From contig CM041084.1 of NCBI GenBank assembly GCA_023079485.1, positions 127,779,292 through 127,843,291 of the forward strand: 64,000 nt of DNA. Direction: 5' to 3'. The first letter of the stretch is position 1. Each line of letters starts with the position of its first letter. Both the position numbers and the translations under genes were made by a program. Positions 61,101 to 64,000 of the stretch are shown piece after piece. The notes below the pieces were generated by a model, which saw only the letters and a program-made list of their open reading frames with translations, was not told where the DNA came from and searched no databases. This stretch comes from Archilochus colubris (lineage: Eukaryota; Chordata; Aves; Apodiformes; Trochilidae).

Positions 61101-63211
61101 TCACTATATGAGGTCTTACTGCATTTATGCATCATCTCTACCAAATATATACTTTTTAAAGAACCATAAAATTAATAAACAACTGTATGCCAAACTTGAA
61201 GCATATATAGACTTCCTTGAACAGATGCTCAGAATCACACCCCTCACCCCTCACACCCATCACACACATTAGCAAATTGGATTAGCAAAAAATGCACTGA
61301 CAGAAAAATAAACCAAACACCTAAAAACAACAAAATTCCAAACCACTGCTCTACCAACATTAAAATTAAAAACCAAATTGATCTGCAGCCAAGAGTCATA
61401 TAACTTTCATCAAAATCAGAAAGCAAAAGAAATGCCCAAACTACCAGCACAATGCAAGAAAGCACTAAGATTTTTAGAAAACTAATAAGCAAAGTTTTGA
61501 AAACAATGATTAAGTATTTGCTTTTGGTCAAATATTACTGTCATGTAATAAGAAATCTACACATACACACATACTTTAACACACAAACACAGCATCTCAT
61601 CCTAAGGACAGAGATATTTCAAGCAGGATGGCAGAACAAAAGGAACCCTGTGATGACAGGGACCACAGCTTTATTTACAGGAATGGGGTGACTGTAGCCT
61701 GGGAGGGGTGACAGCTCCTTGCCTTTAAAAAAGGTGTATGTGCTACACAGGAAGAGCTGATGCTGAGGGGGCTGCATCCCCAGCAGCACTGCCCAAAGAC
61801 AGGCAATATCCTGCTTAAATCAACATCATCAGAATTGCAAGGGAATCCAGTCCACTTTCCCTCTACATCAGAACTGCCTGACACGTGTTAAACTGCATAG
61901 CTAAACCAAATAAATAATTTTATTAGAAAACTCAGAAGTACTCCACAAGGACTGCAAGTTCCAAGACAAGGCTCATGATCCACAGAGCAGAAGAATTCAT
62001 ATAATATTAAGAATGCTTTCCTGCGACATGTAAAATACTTTTTTTTAATTCAGTATGTTTGGGTTTTTTAATTCAGTATGTTCTCAATTCAGTATGTTTT
62101 CAGTATGTTTGGGAAAATATCACCAGTCAGAATTAAAGTGCCAGAAAACATTAAAAGTAATCAAAAATGTGAAATAAGGGAACACACTGCCCTCGAAGGC
62201 AAGAGGAGTAGCTAGTGTTTCCTACCCACAGGAACAGCAATGGTGAGCATTTCCTGCCCAGGACTGTCTTAAAATAGTAAAATTAAAAATACATGCTAGC
62301 TCCCTGAACATGGCAGCTTGTAAGGACTTCAGGATTTTTTTCCTCGTTGTTTTTAATTGCAGGATCAGCTCAAAATACTTTATTTTCTCTCCATGAACAC
62401 AGCATCTTCTTCAGGTCACACTACACTTGATGTTTGCCCCCCTCATGGTCCCCTTTTTCCACCTTGAACAACACAGAGTCCTGGGCAAACCTGATGCCAC
62501 AGCAGCAGCTTCAAGAATGCTCAGGATGTCAATAACCTGGAAGTGGAATATTTGTATGAACTCCTACTGCTAAAGCTAACTTGAAACATTCCTTTTGTTC
62601 GCGGTGCATGAGTCCAGGCTGCATAAACCGAAGACAACCTCTAAACGTGCACACGAATACCCATCCTTCTCGTTAGCTTGAGAAAAGCAGTGGGTATCTC
62701 CCTGATAGGTATGCCCCCCGGACTGCCCTCCAGCCTTACGGGCTTCTCCAACCATTTTAATTCTCTTTGTTTCTCCACAGTTGTTCCCCCCACCATCCCC
62801 CGTCACCCATAATCCTGGCTCCAGCCCCACCGCCGCTCCCCCTCCCAGCCCCCCGCCCGCGGAACCGCGGGGACAGCGCTGGGCCGGGCCGGGCCCCGCG
62901 TTCCGAGGAGGACTCCCGGAGCAAGGCGGGGTAGGAGCGGAGATTCCCCCCTCGGCGCACACCTGGCCAGGGCCTGTTCCCCTCTGCCCAGCCACCCGCT
63001 ACCCCCGCCGGGGCCTACCCAGCCCCGCTCCCCGCCTCGCAGCCGCCGCGGCCCGTGGAGGCCCCGAGGCAGGCCGGAAGGCGCAGGCGGCAGCAGAGGA
63101 GGAGGGGGAATAAAAGGGCAGGAGCGGCCTCCACGCCCCCCGCGTTACCTCCGCGCTCTGGTGCTTAAACGTGTCTAAAAACAGCAGCTCGGTTGCGGTG
63201 TCCACCGCCAT
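40012..63211 (-). CDS. VIRMA: VIRMA (KIAA1429), vir-like m6A methyltransferase-associated protein, complete
   Basis: VIRMA is the large scaffold of the nuclear m6A writer accessory complex (with WTAP, HAKAI, ZC3H13 and RBM15). It steers mRNA methylation toward 3' UTRs and stop-codon regions. All 24 coding exons are present, with GT-AG junctions in consistent phase: 5,478 nt, 1,825 residues (human about 1,812). Residues 1-about 200 are the conserved VIR N-terminal domain, starting [18 protein letters not shown]139-P149 is a proline run. Residues 239-301 are almost all Asp/Glu. About 320-1,500 is the helical, armadillo-like body. The basic RG-rich tail (RGRGRGG at about 1634-1640) ends [11 protein letters not shown]. 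The start is CCAAGATGG (A at -3, G at +4). Introns hold little else: one antisense CR1 in intron 20 and a small duplication in intron 1. Identification is certain. Confidence 0.98.
40201..40222 (+). repeat. Poly(A) run in VIRMA intron 23
   Basis: About 22 consecutive A on the plus strand (poly-T in VIRMA sense), just 5' of the exon 24 acceptor in the sense direction. It serves as an extended pyrimidine tract. Confidence 0.9.
40631..40774 (-). CDS. VIRMA: VIRMA coding exon 23 (residues 1726-1773)
   Basis: 144 nt, acceptor TCCTGTCTAG, donor TCAGCAG|GTACAT. Encodes [16 protein letters not shown] and [16 protein letters not shown]. Confidence 0.97.
41603..41934 (-). CDS. VIRMA: VIRMA coding exon 22 (residues 1615-1725)
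   Basis: 332 nt, acceptor GTCATGACAG, donor AAAAG|GTATGT. Encodes [20 protein letters not shown] and [20 protein letters not shown], the RG-rich start of the tail. Confidence 0.97.
42099..42265 (-). CDS. VIRMA: VIRMA coding exon 21 (residues 1560-1614)
   Basis: 167 nt, acceptor CATTGCAG, donor TCAAG|GTAAGA. Encodes [18 protein letters not shown] and [17 protein letters not shown]. Confidence 0.96.
42690..42945 (+). mobile_element. CR1 LINE 3' fragment in VIRMA intron 20 (antisense)
   Basis: GAACAGGCTGCCCAGTGAGG, GAGACATTCAAAACCTGCCT, then GGGGTTGGATTCAATCTTTC and AAGGTCCCTCCCAACCCCTA: a plus-oriented CR1 3' end with its tail lost near TTTTCTGTGACTCTG. Confidence 0.9.
43160..43256 (-). CDS. 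VIRMA: VIRMA coding exon 20 (residues 1527-1559)
   Basis: 97 nt, acceptor TTGCTGCAG, donor GATATG|GTAAAAGG. Encodes [20 protein letters not shown]. The intron start repeats the first bases of exon 21, but homology fixes the junction. Confidence 0.95.
43501..43661 (-). CDS. VIRMA: VIRMA coding exon 19 (residues 1474-1526)
   Basis: 161 nt, acceptor TTGACTTAG, donor AACAG|GTAAAA. Encodes [20 protein letters not shown]. Not visible as a long open frame; placed by homology and splice phase. Confidence 0.95.
45421..45573 (-). CDS. VIRMA: VIRMA coding exon 18 (residues 1423-1473)
   Basis: 153 nt, acceptor ATGTTTCAG, donor ATTATG|GTAAAA. Encodes [16 protein letters not shown] and [16 protein letters not shown]. 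Confidence 0.96.
46168..46300 (-). CDS. VIRMA: VIRMA coding exon 17 (residues 1378-1422)
   Basis: 133 nt, acceptor AAAAACAG, donor CTCTG|GTGAGT. Encodes [20 protein letters not shown]. Confidence 0.96.
47530..47747 (-). CDS. VIRMA: VIRMA coding exon 16 (residues 1306-1377)
   Basis: 218 nt, acceptor TTCTTATAG, donor AAGAG|GTATGG. Encodes [13 protein letters not shown] and [16 protein letters not shown]. Confidence 0.97.
48914..49166 (-). CDS. VIRMA: VIRMA coding exon 15 (residues 1221-1305)
   Basis: 253 nt, donor ATCAG|GTATTT. The acceptor is a tandem CAGCAG; the upstream AG (boundary 49166) keeps human length. Using the downstream AG (boundary 49163) would drop one serine. Confidence 0.94.
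49906..50141 (-). CDS. VIRMA: VIRMA coding exon 14 (residues 1143-1220)
   Basis: 236 nt, acceptor GTTGTGCAG, donor AAAG|GTACCT. Encodes [20 protein letters not shown] and [20 protein letters not shown]. Confidence 0.97.
50720..51264 (-). CDS. VIRMA: VIRMA coding exon 13 (residues 961-1142)
   Basis: 545 nt, acceptor CCATACAG, donor TCAG|GTACGA. Encodes [17 protein letters not shown] and [19 protein letters not shown], almost identical to human. Confidence 0.97.
51386..51479 (-). CDS. VIRMA: VIRMA coding exon 12 (residues 930-960)
   Basis: 94 nt, acceptor TTTAAAAG, donor AACG|GTATGG. Encodes [20 protein letters not shown] and CHVACPPP. The acceptor tract is interrupted by A residues. Confidence 0.96.
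51920..52002 (-). CDS. VIRMA: VIRMA coding exon 11 (residues 902-929)
   Basis: 83 nt, acceptor TTCCTGTAG, donor CAG|GTTAGT. Encodes [20 protein letters not shown]. Too short to stand out as an open frame; found by homology and splice sites. Confidence 0.96.
52779..52933 (-). CDS. VIRMA: VIRMA coding exon 10 (residues 850-901)
   Basis: 155 nt, acceptor GTGTTTCAG, donor CAAG|GTATTG. Encodes [15 protein letters not shown] and [11 protein letters not shown]. Confidence 0.97.
53701..54192 (-). CDS. VIRMA: VIRMA coding exon 9 (residues 686-849)
   Basis: 492 nt, acceptor TTTTTTTCAG, donor TTTAGG|GTAATT. Encodes [19 protein letters not shown] and [20 protein letters not shown]. Confidence 0.97.
55070..56222 (-). 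CDS. VIRMA: VIRMA coding exon 8 (residues 302-685)
   Basis: 1,153 nt, the largest exon. Acceptor CTTTTTAG, donor TTTAG|GTATGG. Encodes [20 protein letters not shown] and the start of the helical body. At [14 protein letters not shown] it carries a few more residues than human. Confidence 0.97.
56911..57207 (-). CDS. VIRMA: VIRMA coding exon 7 (residues 203-301, acidic tract)
   Basis: 297 nt, acceptor TATTTCTAG, donor GAAG|GTAAGT. After [13 protein letters not shown] it is nearly pure Asp/Glu from residue 239. At DNA level it is an imperfect GAT/GAA/GAG microsatellite. Confidence 0.96.
57734..57856 (-). CDS. VIRMA: VIRMA coding exon 6 (residues 162-202)
   Basis: 123 nt, acceptor AAATATAG, donor TCAG|GTAAGA. 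Encodes the proline-rich [20 protein letters not shown] segment. Confidence 0.97.
58772..58940 (-). CDS. VIRMA: VIRMA coding exon 5 (residues 106-161, proline run)
   Basis: 169 nt, acceptor CACAACAG, donor CATG|GTAAGC. Encodes [20 protein letters not shown], then eleven prolines (139-149) and QQQP. Confidence 0.97.
59538..59586 (-). CDS. VIRMA: VIRMA coding exon 4 (residues 89-105)
   Basis: 49 nt, the smallest coding exon. Encodes [17 protein letters not shown]. Donor AAAG|GTAACA. Confidence 0.97.
59968..60054 (-). CDS. VIRMA: VIRMA coding exon 3 (residues 60-88)
   Basis: 87 nt, acceptor GTTGCCAG, donor GGGGAG|GTAAGT. Encodes [18 protein letters not shown]. Confidence 0.97.
60308..60423 (-). 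CDS. VIRMA: VIRMA coding exon 2 (residues 22-59)
   Basis: 116 nt, acceptor TTTTGTAG, donor ATGG|GTAAGT. Encodes the conserved [20 protein letters not shown] stretch. Confidence 0.97.
60424..63148 (-). other. VIRMA: VIRMA intron 1
   Basis: 2.7 kb. It contains a local duplication of ATTCAGTATGTT units (about 62048-62112) and, at its right end, the edge of the CpG island. No other gene recognised. Confidence 0.7.
62048..62112 (+). repeat. Short tandem duplication, TTCAGTATGTT units
   Basis: TTCAGTATGTT occurs four times within about 65 bp, twice followed by TGGG. It is probably a local slippage or duplication product inside VIRMA intron 1. Confidence 0.7.
63149..63211 (-). CDS. VIRMA: VIRMA coding exon 1 (residues 1-21)
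   Basis: 63 nt from ATG to GAG|GTAACG, phase 0. Encodes [21 protein letters not shown]. Confidence 0.97.
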
Positions 63212-63215
63212 CTTG
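63205..63215 (-). promoter_or_regulatory. VIRMA: YY1-like element over the VIRMA start codon
   Basis: CAAGATGGCGG on the minus strand closely matches the YY1 motif (AANATGGCGGC) and spans the initiator ATG. Such downstream YY1 sites are common in housekeeping CpG-island promoters. Confidence 0.5.
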
Positions 63216-63328
63216 GCCTGGCCGCGGGGGAAGGGCTTCCGGGCGGCGGGGAGAGCGCTTCCGGGCCGCCTCCGGGACGACACCGGACGGGACGGGCGGA
63301 GGGGGCGGTGACGGGGCGGGAGCCGGCG

Positions 63329-63389
63329 CAAGGCGGGGCCGTACAAGGCGGGGCCGTACAAGGCGGGGCCGGTGCTAGGCAAGGCGGGG
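63329..63389 (+). repeat. Tandem GC-box repeat in the VIRMA promoter
   Basis: CAAGGCGGGGCCGTA (15 bp) occurs at 63329-63343 and 63344-63358, a third copy diverges after CAAGGCGGGGCCG at 63359, and CAAGGCGGGG recurs at 63380. Each unit holds an Sp1-type GGCGGGGCC core. Confidence 0.85.
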
Positions 63390-63760
63390 TGTGGGGGGGC
63401 GGTGCAAGGGGGGTCCTTCCTCCCCCGGCGCCGTGAGGAGCTGCAGAGCCGGGGGAGCGCGGCCCTTCCAGAGCCGCCGTTCCGCTGCTCCCCGTCCCGG
63501 CAGTGATGCGGGGCCACTCGCGGCGCTGCTGACTGCGGGGCAGCAGAGGCAGGGCTGGGGAAGGGAGAGCGGGGAGGGCGGGCGGGCTGCCCCTCAGGGG
63601 AGGGAGGGCTGCGGGGCGGGGCTGCGGGAGGTGCCCGCCGGCCGTGCCCCCCCTCGGTGTGGGTGTGTGGGTCGCCGTGGGTTCGGCCGCGCAGCACTGT
63701 GGGTTGCTCCAAGCCTCGCTTCTTCCGCTTGCTTTCTGCTTTAGCCCCAGCTGAACGCTG

Positions 63761-64000
63761 ACTGAGTACAGTCCTGCTTGAGAAATTCCCTCTCCAGCCT
63801 TTTCCCTGCTTAAGATCGACCCTTTGCAGACGCGAGAAATATCCGCGTCTCCCACGCGCGTGTGGAACAATTCCCAGGGAGCTTCCCACGGCTCCTGATG
63901 TTTTTTCCCAGCGCCGCTGCTCTTCTGCGAGAGCCGTGGAGTTGTACGCGCGTTAGAGACACCGTGAAACCCAAGTTAGCCCCTGGCCAGGGGAATGATG
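63761..64000. other. Upstream flank of VIRMA, no gene recognised
   Basis: Moderately GC-rich sequence leaving the CpG island. No conserved frame seen. Confidence 0.5.

Larger units (their letters stand above)
62780..63760 (-). promoter_or_regulatory. VIRMA: VIRMA CpG-island promoter
   Basis: GC- and CpG-rich block around VIRMA exon 1, with many GC boxes. The transcription start is expected just to the right of 63211. Long open frames here on both strands are by-products of base composition. Confidence 0.85.

Noticed and set aside
62576..63889. Frames of 231 and 296 codons on the minus strand and partners on the plus strand
   Set aside because: CpG-island artefacts around VIRMA exon 1; only the short [17 protein letters not shown] segment is real coding sequence.
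1..64000. CRISPR arrays, operons, tRNA or rRNA genes
   Set aside because: No regularly spaced identical repeats, no polycistronic gene runs and no cloverleaf or rRNA sequence were recognised; the DNA is vertebrate nuclear sequence.

Overview
This window is nuclear DNA from a vertebrate, most likely a bird. The evidence is spliced genes with GT-AG introns, CpG-island promoters, at least eight CR1 LINE fragments (several ending in the avian-type GATTCTATGAT tail), a solo LTR with a perfect 6-bp target duplication, and a decayed ERV-L-like provirus. I see no prokaryotic operon, CRISPR array or phage. Species cannot be told from the window alone, and a non-avian reptile is not fully excluded.

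Layout. (1) 1-~16.8 kb, minus strand: the 5' part of RAD54B. Two coding exons are visible (12390-12527 and 11544-11718). The rest is intron with five CR1 copies and an unexplained repetitive block near 8.0-8.5 kb. (2) ~16.5-17.3 kb: a CpG island that is probably a shared divergent promoter, with an E2F-type site. (3) ~17.0-30.0 kb, plus strand: a five-coding-exon gene for a 299-residue RING / TRAF-type zinc-finger / coiled-coil protein related to NRDP1 (RNF41) and to the N-terminal part of PDZRN proteins. I give it no symbol. (4) ~30-39.8 kb: no clear host gene; it holds a broken ERV-L-like retrovirus with a CR1 nested in it. (5) 63.3-39.8 kb, minus strand: complete VIRMA (KIAA1429), 24 coding exons. 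I traced every splice junction; the exons total 5,478 nt, stay in one frame, and give 1,825 residues ending in the family's [11 protein letters not shown] tail. (6) 62.8-63.8 kb: the VIRMA CpG-island promoter.

How the genes relate. RAD54B (recombination repair helicase) and the RING gene are head to head. The RING gene and VIRMA (scaffold of the nuclear m6A methyltransferase complex) converge. RAD54B next to VIRMA is the known vertebrate gene order; the RING gene between them is the least expected element. I found no new defence or mobile system. The most useful second looks are the RING gene, its two possible C-termini, the solo LTR, the ERV-L/dUTPase remnant and the duplicated splice donor in the RAD54B leader.
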